Shown here piece after piece: positions 10,372 through 22,099 of a stretch of 64,000 nucleotides of DNA (position 1 is the stretch's first letter; the number at the start of each line of letters is the position of its first letter). The notes below the pieces were generated by a model that made no database searches, had not been told where the DNA came from, and saw only the letters and a list, made by a program, of their open reading frames with translations. The position numbers and the translations under genes were made by a program. Source of the stretch: Dipteris shenzhenensis (Eukaryota > Polypodiophyta > Polypodiopsida > Gleicheniales); assembly GCA_047967505.1 (NCBI GenBank), contig CM106539.1; one strand, written 5' to 3'.

Positions 10372-12731
10372 CATCCATGGAATCATGACTGCTTTCCTAA
10401 AAGCTTGAATCTCTATCTCCTCGATCCAGAGACACACCCTACTACCTATGCTTCGCTTTTAAGGCTTTGCACCACTGCCAAGGCCCTGCCTGAGGGCAAA
10501 TTTGTGCATGAGCACATCAACAGGTGGGGATATTCTGCCAATAGGTTCCTGAGTAACCTTCTCGTCCGAATGTACAGCAAGTGTGGGAGCCTGGAGAATG
10601 CACATGCTGTGTTTGACGAAATTGTCTATCCGGACTTGTACTCTTGGAACATTATGATCGTTGCGTTTGCCCAGAATGGGAGGCTTAGACAATGCTTGGG
10701 ATTTGTTTGCTGGGATGCCATAGCAGGATGTGGTTTCCTGGAATGCCATGATCTCTGGGTTTGCCCAAAATGGGCATGGCAATGAGGTCCTGCAATTGTT
10801 CGGTCAGATGCAGACCGAAGGCTTAGAACCAAACAAGATCACCTTCATATACGTCGTGGATGCATGCACCAATGTGACATCCCTTGAACAAGGTCTAGTG
10901 CTCCATGCTACTATTGCTGGCAACGACAGACATCATTGTAGGAACAACCCTAGTCAATATGTATGGCAAGTTTCATAGCCTAGACAATGCGAGGGCAGTG
11001 TTCCTAGAGATGCCACACCAGGATTTGGTCTCCTAGAGTGCCATGATCGCTACTTGTGCCCATAATGGGCATGGCAATGAGGCCCTGCAATTGTTTGGTC
11101 AAATGCAGGCCGATGGCTTCAAACCAAACAAGGTCACCTTCATCTGCATTGTGGATGCCTGTACTGGTGCGGCATCCCTAAGCAAGGGTCATTTGATCCA
11201 TGCTAATGGTGCTGGCAACGAATGGGAGTTGAGTGCCATTGTGGGGAATGCCCTCATAAATATGTATGGGAAGTGTGGGAGCCTAGCTGATGCGAGGGCA
11301 GTGTTTTCAGAGATGCCACAACGGGATGTGGTCTCTTGGAGCTCCACGATCGGAGTGTGTGCTCAGAATGCTCATGGCAAGGAGGCCCTGCAACTGTTTG
11401 GTTAAATGTAGACCGAACGCTTTAGGCTAGACAAGATCACCATCATCTCTATTGTGGATGTGTGTGCAAGTGTAGAAGCCCTAGATGAGGGTCTAGTGGT
11501 CCATGCTGCCGTTACTGGCAACGGATGGGAGACGGATGTTGTTGTAGGGATAGCGTTTGTCAATCTGTATGGCAAGTGTGAAAGGCTAGATGATGCAAGG
11601 GAAGTGTTTACAGAGATGCCACAGCGGAATGTGGTTTCATGGAGTGCCATGATTGCTGCGTGCGCCCAAAATGGACATCGCAAAGAGGCGTTGCAACTAT
11701 TTGGTCAGATGTAGGCTGAAGGCTTTAAACTTGACAATGTCACGTTTATCTACATGGTAGATGCATGTGCCAATGTGGCAGCCCTAGAAGAAGGCTGAGA
11801 AATCCATTCTACTATTAGTGGAAATGGATGGCAATCTAATGTTTTTGTGGGGAATGCTCTCATATGTATGGCAAGTGTGGGAGCCTAGATGTGGGAGCCT
11901 AGATGATGCCAGGGCAATGTTGGCAAAGATGCCACAGTGGGGAGTGGTCTCTTGCAATGCCATGATATCTGCATGTGCACAGAATGGGCATGGCAAGGAG
12001 GTCCTACAACTGTTTGGTCAAATGCAGATTGAAGGCTTTGAGCCAGACACAATCACTTGCATAAGTGTTGTAGATGGGTGTGCCACTGTGGCTGCTCTAC
12101 AAGAGGGTAAAGCAGCTGCTGTTGGCAATGGATGGGAGTTAGATGTTGTGGGGAATGCCCTTGTCAATATGTATGGCAAGTGTGGAAGCGTAGATGATGC
12201 GAGGGCATTGTTTGCAGAGTTGCCACACAGCAAGATGCAATCTCTTGGAATGCCATGATTGCTGCATGTGCCAAGAATGGGCATGGCAAGGAGGCCCTGC
12301 AACTGTTTGGACGAATGTAGGCTGAAGGTTTGGAGCCAAATGAGTTCACTTTCATCTGTGTACTCACTGCTTGTAGTCATATAGGTCAAGTTGCTGTTGG
12401 GAGGCAATACTTTACCTCGATGACTAGAGACCATGGCATACCACCCTCGGTGGATCATTATGTGTGCATGATTGATTTTCTTGGCCAGAGAGGACTATTG
12501 GAAGAGGCAGAGGGGGACTTGATCATCATTATGCCATTTGAGCACGCCCCTACAACATGGGTGAGTTTGCTTTCATCATGTAGAATTCACAATATGGAAT
12601 GGGCTATGCGTGCTGCAAATTTTGTTTTTGAGTTAGAGTCAAAAAATGCTGCACCATATCTACTACTAGCAAACACCCATGCTATGTCAGCCTTGCCAGA
12701 TGAGTTAGTGAAGTTGGGAGGAAATTATTGA
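10372..12731 (+). pseudogene. Pentatricopeptide repeat (PLS-class) pseudogene
   Basis: An intronless array of PPR motifs, the family that binds organellar RNA and, in the DYW class, directs C-to-U editing. Repeats contain YGKCGSLDDAR, VFxEMPQRDVVSWNAMI, CAQNGHGKEALQLFGQM and EPNKVTFICIVDAC. The E-like region runs from ACSHIGQVAVGRQYF to about ELVKLGGNY. The gene is dead. There is no in-frame ATG at the 5' end (the frame opens after a stop at 10369). Stops lie at 10721, 11034, 11403, 11409, 11712, 11796 and 12318. Frameshifts lie near 10690, 10930, 11870 (with a small duplication of gtgggagcctagat) and 12240. The repeat wording is typical of PPR expansions in ferns and lycophytes, which is an inference. 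Degraded DYW-type sequence continues downstream. Confidence 0.92.
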
Positions 12732-12947
12732 TTGAGGTGCACAATATAGTTCATGAATTTGCTAACATCACATCCTTAATTAGAAGACATGCGAGATTAA
12801 GAAAATAAAGGCTGGATATGTGCTTGACACACATGCAGTGCCTCCCAATGTGGATGAAAAGTAGAAGGGAGACATGCTTTGCTACCATAGCTACAGGATG
12901 GTTGCACTATGTTGTGTTTTAGAGGATTGGGCATGTTCCTAGATTCA

Positions 12948-12981
<34 letters not shown>

Positions 12982-13560
12982 TGATAATGGTTTGAGGACA
13001 GTGCCATGTCAGAGTTCTGTGGTGAATGATATGGAGACAAATCACATCTTTAATTGAAGAAATATCATGTCTAGACACATGAACAAGCCTAGAAATGTGC
13101 TCGACAAACCTGCAGTGTTTCATGATGTGGATGTAAAAGAGAATGAAGACGTGTCATGCTACCATAGCTAGAAGTTGGCATGAGAAAGGCAATGATTCAT
13201 AATAGTGTGAAGAAAGTGCAAATGAATTACACAGTTCATGAATTTCTTCTTAGAGAGACACCACATCCTGAACTGGAGGATATAGGGGGTTTGGATACAT
13301 GGTGGCTGGATATGTGCTTGACACTTGCTGTGCTCATGATGTGGATGAAAGAAAGAGAGAGGACATACTTTGCTACTAGGCCATCGCTTTTGGGCCCATT
13401 GTCCCATTATTCATATCCCCCCAAGAACATTTGGGTTTATGTTGACTCGCATTCTGTTGCTGCAAAATTCACCTCTGATACTAATCCACATTTTAGCGAA
13501 CTTTTCAACATGTGCATTGCCATGCTGATTTCTTGGACAGGAACTTCGTGGGGAGGGCTA
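12732..13560 (+). pseudogene. Three successive decayed DYW-domain segments
   Basis: Three pieces, read in mixed frames, resemble the start of the DYW deaminase domain (VHEF...GYVxDTxxVxxDVDExxKEDMLCYHSEKLAIAFGLI). At 12740-12890: EVHNIVHEF, AGYVLDTHAVPPNVDE and DMLCYHS. At 13085-13165: a VFHDVDV-like piece and SCYHS. At 13200-13500: TVHEFLLRETPHPELEDI, VAGYVLDT, VDE, DILCY, AIAFGPI, then KNIWVYVDSHSVAAKF, like the family's KNLRVCGDCHxAAKF. The first and third pieces both include the VHEF start, so part of the domain is repeated in decayed form. No intact HxE or final DYW is present. Confidence 0.65.
12950..12979 (+). repeat. (TA)n microsatellite
   Basis: Uninterrupted TA dinucleotides, about 14 units, between the first and second DYW-like fragments. 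Confidence 0.95.
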
Positions 13561-14700
13561 CGGCCACAGTTGGGAGTTTGTGTGTGTGTGTTTTCAGCCG
13601 TAGTTGCTCATGTGGGGGTGCATCCCCTTCCTACTCATGATAACATGCATGGACACAATAGGACATAGTCATTATGGGTAGAAGAGGTGTGGCAAGAGGA
13701 GGAGAATGAGGTTGTAGGATGGGCAAAGGAGCAGCCTACCTGTTGTGGAACATGTGTAGAAAAGAGAAGATTGCTTCAAGGAGGGAGAGAAGAGATACCT
13801 GAGCTAGATCCTCACATTGCATCCCCTGCACCAGTTCTTTTTTTACATTGCTATGTTGTGTAAAGTGAGAGGGTTACAAAGGCCGTGCAATTCTAGGAAA
13901 ATGTGAATTATGAACATAGGGATTAAATTTAATACAGATGTATGGATGTGATGCCCATTTGTATTGAGAACCGGGATGGTGTACAACTTTCTCCACAGAG
14001 GTATGTGTCTTTGTGGAATGACATGTAAAAAAGAAAAGACTCAAGCCAACAACAAATGTGAGATTCAATATCAGATACAAGGAATGCTTAAGTCGGACAA
14101 AACAAGGAGCAATATGACTATCTTACCCTTGGCCTAGAGCACTGTATTGTGATCCTTGCTCTGGTGGCAAGAGGACCACCTAAACTCTGAATCCAATAGT
14201 GAGGAGTAATGTGCAAGGTGCATATCAAAGGTCTTGGAACTATGTGCACCAAGATGCAATTGGTTGCCAATTGGAACCAAATTGGAGAATGACTCAATGA
14301 GCGGAAAAATTAACCACGAGCACTAGACAGAGCTAAACTGTGATACAGCTTTGTCAACAAGACCGCTCCATACTCTTCTTCCTCCCAGCCACGAGCTCTA
14401 GAGAAATCCTTGTTCATCTTGTGAGAGAGATCTTCCTTCTCTCTCCTTCATCTTGGAATTCTCCCTAGAACTCTGTCCATCACTTGCCACTTGGCCATTT
14501 ACTTTGGTGCCATGTGTCCCACAAGGGATCCCTTCCTTTAAAGCCCCCTCTTGGTGCACCCCCTCGAGATTGCCTAGGTCTAGGTGTGACCTTGGACTCA
14601 AACCCTCTAGCCCATCTATAATGCAAGTGTTGTCAAGTCCTCTGGTTTTTTGCCTGTCCATAACCAAGCCATGGGCTTCCGTGATTATGGTTAACGTAAC
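13561..14700 (-). other. No host gene; left part of gypsy 3' LTR probably here
   Basis: No conserved coding frame is recognised. On the minus strand, sequence starting TGTTACGTTAACC at 14701 directly follows the chromodomain-coding end of the gypsy element and a gggaa purine stretch. The right part of this interval is therefore most simply that element's 3' LTR. I could not find the LTR's far end or a matching 5' copy. Confidence 0.4.
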
Positions 14701-14720
14701 ATTCCCTTATTAAGAATGGT

Positions 14721-14933
14721 TTACGTCCTTGAAAATAAAATTGGGAGACTCCTCTGGAGATTGTTTACTCTTTCCCATGTTGAACTCTCTTCAGGTCTAT
14801 CTTTCCACTTAATCAGACATTCTTGCCATATTGTATGTAGCGTTCTTATTTCTTGTCTATTTAAAATTTTTCCTAGTGCATATGGTACAATAGCAGGTTC
14901 AATGCATTCAACTAGGAGCAAGGAGATTATCAT
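14721..14933 (-). pseudogene. Gypsy chromodomain remnant
   Basis: The frame encodes ILNRQEIRTLHTIWQECLIKWKDRPEESSTWE. This matches the chromodomain signature (xILxxRxxx...xxLVKWKGxPxxxATWE) that chromoviral integrases use for targeting to heterochromatin. It follows the integrase C-terminal segment. Confidence 0.85.
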
Positions 14934-14939
14934 TATCTC

Positions 14940-15500
14940 CTAATTTTCTTTTAGCCTACTTACATGAAAAAATGGATGTACTCTACATCCCTCTGGTAAG
15001 GCTAATTTGTATGCAAGTTCTCCAATTCTCTTAAGTATTGTGAATGGTTCACAGTACCTAGGAGACAGCTTTGGACATTTACCTATCTTTAGGAATTTTG
15101 AAGATTTAGGTACCTTGAGATAGACTTTCTCATTTTGTTCAAAATCGAACCTTCTATGGTGGGGGTTTGAATAACTTTTGGCTCTCTCTTGAGCCCTACT
15201 GATGCTATGCTTAGCTAACTTAAGCATTTGATTCATATCCTCGAGAAAGTATTTGGCCGCTTGAACCTTCTCTTTTTTGAGTCTCATTGCCACTGGACTC
15301 TAGGTTGAAATCCATACATCATCATGAATATGTTAAAACCTATAGCTGAGTGTTTGGCATTGTTATATGCAAAGTCTAATATAGGCAAATACTATTCCCA
15401 AATAGTTTGCCGTTTACTTACATATGCTCAAAGCATATCCTCAATGGATGGATATTTCCTCTGAGCAAAATTGTATGAGTGAGGTTTTATGGACGATTCA
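14940..15500 (-). pseudogene. Gypsy integrase, C-terminal half
   Basis: Contains the end of the integrase catalytic core (YLPILDFAYNNAKHSAIGFN, compare WAEFxYNxxxHSSxxxxP). The GPY/F-type C-terminus then ends in [26 protein letters not shown]. Two in-frame stops lie in the core portion. Upstream the reading is cut off at about 15500 and resumes at about 17030. Confidence 0.8.
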
Positions 15501-17030
15501 ATAGTAGCAAGACACTCAAGGAGTATTTAGTAGAGAAACTACCTTGGAAATTCATTCTCTCTCTTCTATCTCTTCACTTTCATTCTGGAGTGTTTAGTAG
15601 AATGCAATCTGTTAGGTATTTCTAAACTGCTTAGGAGTGTTTAGAAGAATGAATTTTATAGATTGTTTATTCTATTCAGTAAGCACAATTAGAAAGCATG
15701 AAAAACCAAGCCAAAAACAATAACCCAAGAATTAAATATCGTGCTTCCAACAAACCATAGCTTATTAAGTCTCCTCTCCAAAGAGTTTTCTTACCATGTT
15801 TTGTGGCTCTCATTAGAGGCTTCATTAATGAGAATCAATGATTATTTCACTAAGAAGTGAAAATCTACTAAGACTAAATATATATTATGATTATTTTTAT
15901 ACTCTTAAAAATCAAATTCAGAATTTAAGACTCTAAATGATATAATTTATGGCTACTTTATTTTATTCCTATTTGTTTTGGACCATGGAGGTTAGTTAAC
16001 TTATGTTTGTCCATGGATTAATTAATTTATTTAAGCTATGTGTAAGAGGAGTGCACATTATTCAAGAGGGTGGGATTCGAACCCACAATGTTATCTTACC
16101 CACATGTGAGCTCTACCACTAAGCTATAGAGTGGAAGAGCTTACCTACACCTAACTAAAATATTATAAACCCCTCCCCCTTTAGTATGTGAGTTCTTCTT
16201 TAAAGCCCCTCAAGTGGTCCCTAGTACCCCTCCCCCTTTAGCACTTGCCTTCTTCTTTCTTAAGTGGTCCCTCTTAACTGAAACTCCTTCCTCCCCCTTT
16301 TATCCCTTAGTTTCAATCAAGCCCTTTCCCTCTTCCTTTTCACCCCTCTTCTCTTCTCCACAACTAATTAATGGGAAATTTCCATTTTTCAATGTATGGG
16401 GGGACATACTAACTTATAAACTTGTAGATGTGCTCAAATGGTTTTTTTTCTTCGATTTGAGTGGCTAAATGACTATATTTGGACATTGGATGTGAAAGTT
16501 ATGACATTAAAAAAATAAATTGTCCAAGATAGTTTCGGCGGCAAAACTACCTTGGGAGGCTTTCTACAAATGGATTTCTTTGGAGAAACCCACCTTAAGA
16601 GGGGTGATGACAGAGTTTCTTCAAAGTCCAAGATAAAATCACAATGAAATTCCTTCCTTCAAATGAGTTTCTTTGGAGAAACCCCCCATGAAGAGAGGTT
16701 GTGAGAGGTTTTCTTCAAGTATACTCCCCTATTAAATAGGAGTAATGAGGGGATTTTCTATGAGAAATCCACTCTACATGTGGGTTTTTCCAAAATTCTT
16801 TCCATCCCCGTATCCACCATGGCTAACATCATTGTCATTGTTAGATGAAGTTCTCCATCTTTGTGCCAATATCTATGGACACAATAGACATTCTCACTTG
16901 AAGTGGAAATGTGTTTTTTTGTAATTAGCTATAAACATATAGTTTATATGAGAAACATGGTTTTAGTAACATACCCTAATATGCCTTGAAGCAGAAATGT
17001 TAACTTTTTATCCTTTGCTTGGATGCTCGG
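15500..17030 (+). mobile_element. Unclassified insertion splitting gypsy integrase
   Basis: Integrase sequence stops near 15500 (...SYNFAQRKYPSIEDML side) and resumes near 17030 (...LKMSTADHPSE side). The intervening 1.5 kb carries no recognised coding region. It contains a tRNA-like segment (16066-16140) and an internal similarity: tggatttctttggagaaacccacc near 16570 recurs as gagtttctttggagaaacccccc near 16670. Exact ends and target-site duplication were not resolved. Confidence 0.55.
16066..16140 (-). repeat. tRNA-derived (SINE-like) segment
   Basis: On the minus strand there is a good A-box/D-arm (TAGCTTAGTGGTAGAGC) and a B-box/T-arm (GTGGGTTCGAATCCCAC) whose 5-bp stem pairs perfectly. 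The spacing is tRNA-like. The acceptor stem does not pair (CACTCTA side against CCTCTTG) and no clean anticodon stem forms. It is therefore a tRNA pseudogene or the head of a tRNA-derived SINE, not a functional tRNA. Confidence 0.7.
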
Positions 17031-17761
17031 ACGATTTTGCTCAGAAAAGGGATGCCCCCATCCTCGATGACTTGATTGACCCTTTTAATTTGATCATCAC
17101 TCTGACGGATGATCCGCGGTGCTCATCTTTAAAGAAGTTTTTAGCCTGATAAACATAGCCCTCCAAAAATGGTTGTAAAATTTGCTATCGTGATTACTAA
17201 AAATACCGGTTGGTAGCCCATACAATTTATAAATATGCTCCACAAATAGCCTAGCTAGCTCACAATTGCCCACACAAGGTCATGCCCCTTCTGTGTCTTA
17301 GGTAATTCAACAATAAAATCCATGGAGATGCTTTCCCATTTGCCAAATGGAATCTCCAATGGGTGTAGCAGACCTCTTATCTTAAGGCGTTCAACCTTCT
17401 TAACATGGCATTTTTGGCACTTCAATAGATAATCTTGGGCATACTTACCTATTCCAAGCCAAAAGAATTGCCTCTACAAAAGCGCATATGTCTTCTGAAT
17501 TCTCGAGTGTTTAGCACTCGGACTATCATCCCGTTAGAAAAGAATATGGTGCCTAATGTCATTATTATCTGGGACATACACTCTACCCTTGTAGAGTAGG
17601 TAGCCATCTTCATTAGTGTACTCTTTCCATTTGAGTCCATTATCCAATAAACTATGGTGTGTCTCCATTTCCATGTGACTCCTCAATGAAAGCTCTTCCA
17701 TTGGTTGGATCCTTCTTCTTGCTTGCTTTCCATATTTCAGAAAAGTGAGGATCAATCTCAC
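17031..17761 (-). pseudogene. Gypsy integrase, N-terminal half
   Basis: Shows the H2C2 zinc-binding motif (KHSRIQKTY, later CQKCHVKK) and then the start of the catalytic core (WESISMDFIVELPKTQKGHD). Further core sequence (LFVEHIYKLYGLP, FYNHFWRA) breaks off at the insertion. Several stops are present. Confidence 0.8.
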
Positions 17762-17883
17762 ATTTTCCTTTTAGGGACTTTAGGAAATCATTCTAGAATT
17801 GAGTAAAACTCCATTCATTAACCATGGGCATTCTGCTTAGGGAGTGTGCCACCACATTGAATTTCTCCTTCTGATATGCCAAT

Positions 17884-18171
17884 TGAATGTCAAACTCGCA
17901 TTATTTTAGTCAATCTAGATTTTTTACCTTTAAATTATGGCTGATTGCAAATCCACTTAATGCTTTCTTCATAAAAAATGATCTCAAATTTGGCACCATA
18001 CAAATAGTGTCTCCATTTCTTCAAAGCATATACTATAGCATACAGTTCCTTCTCATATGCCGAGTAATGCAATTGAGCATGGTATAACTTCTTGCTTTCA
18101 AAAGCCACTGGTCGACCCTTTTGTAAAAGTATCGCCCTAACAGCAAAATCACTGGCATCTATTTCAACCAC
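17884..18171 (-). pseudogene. Gypsy RNase H domain
   Basis: VEIDASDFAVRAILLQKGRPVAFESKK, then YSAYEKELYAIVYALKKWRHYLYG, is the standard gypsy RNase H beginning, with catalytic D (IDAS) and E (EKEL). The third catalytic Asp is not visible because of nearby disruption. Confidence 0.88.
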
Positions 18172-18960
18172 GAATGGTTGGGATCCATTACCTTTGAGAC
18201 AAGAGAAGATGCTATAGCCACTTTTAATTTCTCGATGCTATTCTTTTGAGGTTCATCCCATATGAAGGTAATTCCATTCCATTTAAGCTGGTTCATCATC
18301 ACAACAAAAATCTTAGGATAGTGTTGGATGAATATCCTATAAGTGTCGAACAAATCTAAGAATGTTTGCAATTCTTGTAGGTTTGTAGGATGTGGCCAAT
18401 CCATTATGGCCCTTACTTTTTTGGGATCCATACAAAGCCCTTCTTGGGATATAATATGTCCCAAGTACTTCACTTCTTTTGCAAAGAAGTGACATTTGCA
18501 TTCTTTTGCAAAAAGAGGATTATCTCTAAGCAATTGGAACACTTTTCTCAAACATTCCAAATGCTTTTCTACCATTTTACTAGAGATTAGGATATCATCT
18601 AAAAATAGTATAGCAAATTTTCCTAAATATGGTCTCAAGACAATGTTCAATAGCATCGTAAAAGTTGTTGGAGCATCTGTTAAACTAAATGGCATCACTT
18701 TAAACTGATAATGACCGTACCTAGTACAAAATGATGTCTTAGGGACATCCTCTTCTCTAATTTGCACTTGATGATATCCTAATCTTAGGGTCAATTTTAG
18801 TAAAATATTTTGTCCCTTGCAAATTGATCAAAGCGCTCATTAATGCAAGGCATAGGATACTTATTTTTATTGTGAATTTATTTAAGGTTCTGTAATCTAT
18901 GCATAAGACATAGTGCCATCTTTTTTCTTTACCATTAAAGCTGGTGATGACCATGGTGAA
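18159..18960 (-). pseudogene. Gypsy reverse transcriptase domain
   Basis: Contains LGYHQVQIREEDVPKTSFCTRYGHYQFKVMPF, the catalytic FLDD box (ILFLDDILISS, usually YLDD/YIDD), LGHIISQEGLCMDPKKVRAI and the connection region. Upstream fragments include CIDYRTLNKFTIK. The frame is broken just before LRLGYHQ. Its overlap with the RNase H frame indicates a frameshift. Confidence 0.9.
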
Positions 18961-19559
18961 TTACTAGGTTGAATTTGGCTTCCTAACGTTTTCAACTAAT
19001 TGTCTTTCAACCTCAGACTAAGTCTATAGGGTGGTTTATAAATAGGGATAAATCAAGGAGTTATGTCCATTTTATGATCTACATCTTGCCCAGGAGGAGG
19101 TAAACCATCAAGCAAGTTGCTCAAAGAAACATATTTAAATTCAATCATTAAATCCTTAAATGAAGATTCATACTTTTTAATCACATCAATAGAAAATTTA
19201 TTCTTTTTAGATGTAGCAAAAATAAAATCACCAATAAAAGAAAGTTCATAGAGATATATCTCACATTGTTGTAGTTGTAGAAGTCGTTCCAATTCTATTG
19301 AAAAAATAAGGAGAGAGAGTTGGGTACATCATATTATCTATGAATTTTGGAAGACTCTACCATATGTTTCAAACATAATTGAGTTATTTAAAATAACTCT
19401 GCTGTAAACTATGCCCAAGACTATACAACCATTCTCAACCAAGAACATCTGCTCGATCGAGATGCATGATTTGGAAATCCAAGGCATCCTGATAACCTTG
19501 GATATTCACCTTTACTCCCTAAATCATGGTATCCCAAACCTTTTTATCACTACCCTTTA

Positions 19560-20790
19560 TTAGAGAGACCACATATTTATGAACACTTGGACTCTTTGAC
19601 AACTTGAATTTCTTGAATAGTTTAGTGTTGCGCAATAATCGACCATAACTCTTACATTTTGCCCTTTAATTTTTCTATGCATCCTCATTAAGTCATGAGG
19701 ACCAAAGGTGGGATGCCATATTACTGATGATAGATAGCACATGTTGGTGATGTCCTCATGACAAGCCTCTACTCAGTGTATTTTTTAGTACCATTAAGCG
19801 GCAACACCTGCATTATGTGTGCTTGTTTTTGTGGAGCTTTATTTGGGGCTTTATCACCCTTCTATTTATTTTTAGTGTAGTTCCAGTAGCGTGGTCTTTG
19901 TCCAAACATTTGAAGCTAAGATTTTCCTACTTGGCCTTTTCATAATCCTCTTTTGTCTGGGAGAAGATAATTTTGTGTTTGAGATTTCTTAGGTGGTGCC
20001 TGAGAAGCCTCCTTGTTAAAGTGCCCCTTCCTTTTCAAATTGGGAAATTTGTTGAATTTAGGAGCAAAACTAGTTTGTTCTAAAGTTTCAGATTTGGATT
20101 TCTCCATCGTATCATCGAATGTTTGGGCATATTTAATTGCTTCTTCAAAGGTCTTGGGAGAATTTCTTCTCACCTCAACCTTGTAGGTGTCTTTTAGACC
20201 TCTCACGAAACCCTTTATCTTTTGGAATTGTTGGTCCCTTTCAGCTTAAGGACTGCCTCCCTATAGTTTTTGATATGTACTAGACTAAGTGTTCTTACCC
20301 ATGCTACAATTGTCCCAAGTCTCCCAAGCTCTTTCTAGATCATTTTTGGGTAAAAATTTTTTTGAGGAAGCTTGTTCAAATTCAGTCCAATACCTACGGA
20401 TCCTATCATTTTCCCTGAGGCTCATCCACTAATGAGCCTTATTTCTAAAGGAAAGACTCACTTCCATGACTTGATTTTCAAAACGGGTGTTCTTGAGTCG
20501 ATGGAAGTCTTGCCATTTTTGCAAGAACATATTTATTGCATCCTTATAGAGTCCTTTTTCTTCCCCATTGAAAATTGGTGGTTTTAAGTCCTTAAGAATG
20601 TTATAGGTTTCTTTAAGTCAAGAGGTGGACCTCTCAACTTGACCAAGAGGAGTTGGTAATTGCACCATAGGAGTGAGAATTGGATAACTTAGATATGGCT
20701 TCATTTAGAGTTTTTAATGTATCATCAATCATCTCTAACTACTCTTCTATATTTTGAGTTTGAGTTTCTAGTTTAGTGAATTCTGAATAC
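19560..20790 (-). pseudogene. Gypsy gag and protease region
   Basis: A gag-type stretch reads VRGLKDTYKVEVRRNSPKTFEEAIKYAQ, a typical retrotransposon gag C-terminal segment, followed by a Lys-rich linker. Weaker gag similarity extends to about 20790. No intact CCHC knuckle or DTG/DSG protease motif could be read, so the protease assignment to 19560-19750 rests on position only. Confidence 0.65.
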
Positions 20791-21200
20791 ATAATTTGTA
20801 ATGAACGTCCTCCATTTCCATACTATGATATACCAATAAGTGGGGGTACTACAATCAATAATAAGCCAATTATCACAATAAAAAGTTTGACCAGTATCGA
20901 CAATAGACTTTTTATCACTAGTGGGTCAACGTTTGCTTGGGTGTAGCCAATCACAGAACTATTTTCAGGGCCATTTTGGGGCTGCAATGCGGTGCGTTGG
21001 TGGGTGAGATTTCAAATTTTGCATGGACCCGTGCTCTCGTCGGAAGTTTTTCTGGCATCATGATTGTCGCATTGGCATAATAATGAGACACAATGTTATC
21101 ATTGTCAACAGTACAGAGCTCGACACATGGCACTACATGCATTTACTCATGAGCATAGATATTGTTGCTCTGCCCTCCTTCGCACAGCTAGGCCTGACTA

Positions 21201-21480
21201 CATCCCACACTTTTTGCCTTGCCACATGTCATTGTGCAGCTTTGCATCTGTCACTGCGCAACACAATCTTTTGTTGCGTTGACCACCATGCTGGTTCGAG
21301 CAATGATGTTGGAATGGAGAGGCCATCATGTTGGCATGACTACGTCACTCAACTTTTGCCTTGCCACCTGTCATTGTATAGCTTTGCCATCTATTGCTAT
21401 GCAACACAATCTTTTGTTGTGTTGACCATTGTGATGGTTCGAGCAATGATGTTGGCATGGAGAGACGACCACATTGGCAT
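21201..21480 (+). repeat. Tandem duplication of about 142 bp
   Basis: Two adjacent copies share ttttgccttgccac, gtcattgt, caacacaatcttttgttg, gttcgagcaatgatgttgg and catggagag-like blocks. The copies have diverged by scattered substitutions. Confidence 0.7.
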
Positions 21481-21529
21481 GAAGACCACTGTGGCATGTC
21501 AATCCCTGAAGGGGACCCCTCAAGGTTCA

Positions 21530-22060
21530 TATTTGCAACCACCGTGCTGGTGGTTGGAGCTATTTTAGTTCTAAACCAAGGAAAATATAGTCTTATTTTG
21601 GAGCTATTTTAGTCCTATTAGTCCTTGTGCAACAATTTCTCAACCACCGCATTGGTTCTTAGAACTATTTTAGCTCCAAGCTAAAAAAAATATAAACACT
21701 TGCTATTTATGATAGTTTCCTTGCAACCCCCGCACTGGTTATTGGAGTTATTAGAGTTCTAAACCAAGGAAAATATAGTCCTATTTTGAAGCTATTTTAG
21801 TCCTACTAGTCCTTGTGCAATAATTTTTGCTAGTTCTTGGAGCTATTTTAGTCCCAAGCTAAGGAAAATGTAGTCCTATTTTAGAGCTATTTTAATCCTT
21901 CTGCAACAATTGCTTGTGCAACAGTCATGCCGGTTGCAGTAAATCCTAAATGAGGGCATTTGTGAGCCATTTTCATTATAGTAATAATAGTTTTTTCAAC
22001 ATATGTGCAATGATCCCTATGGTTGTAGTAAAATGTAAATGAGGGTAGAAATATGCCATT
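21530..22060 (+). repeat. Dispersed repeat family (ggagctattttagt motif)
   Basis: Several degenerate copies of a unit containing ggagctattttagtcctaa, accaaggaaaatatagtcc and ccttgtgcaacaa. The same family recurs at 33140-33500 and 33980-34110, next to CACTA sequence. It may be non-coding CACTA sequence or a separate repeat. Confidence 0.6.
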
Positions 22061-22099
22061 TGTGCTTCTTTAGAGCCACTTTCACTACCAAAGTAACAA

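Larger units (their letters stand above)
14701..20835 (-). mobile_element. Degenerate Ty3/gypsy chromovirus
   Basis: Gag, reverse transcriptase, RNase H, integrase and a C-terminal chromodomain occur in the canonical gypsy order, read leftwards on the minus strand. Stops and frameshifts occur throughout, so the element is dead. A degenerate primer-binding site (TTGGTATATCATAG, compare TGGTATCAGAG) lies near 20820-20835. The integrase core is split by about 1.5 kb of foreign sequence (15500-17030). Bounds are approximate because no clean LTR pair was found. Confidence 0.85.

Noticed and set aside
16066-16140. Functional tRNA gene.
   Set aside because: The acceptor stem does not pair and the anticodon arm is not formed, so it is called tRNA-derived instead.
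21023-21568. 181-codon plus-strand frame.
   Set aside because: It covers a 142-bp tandem duplication. The His/Cys-rich appearance comes from the repeated DNA and no family is recognised.
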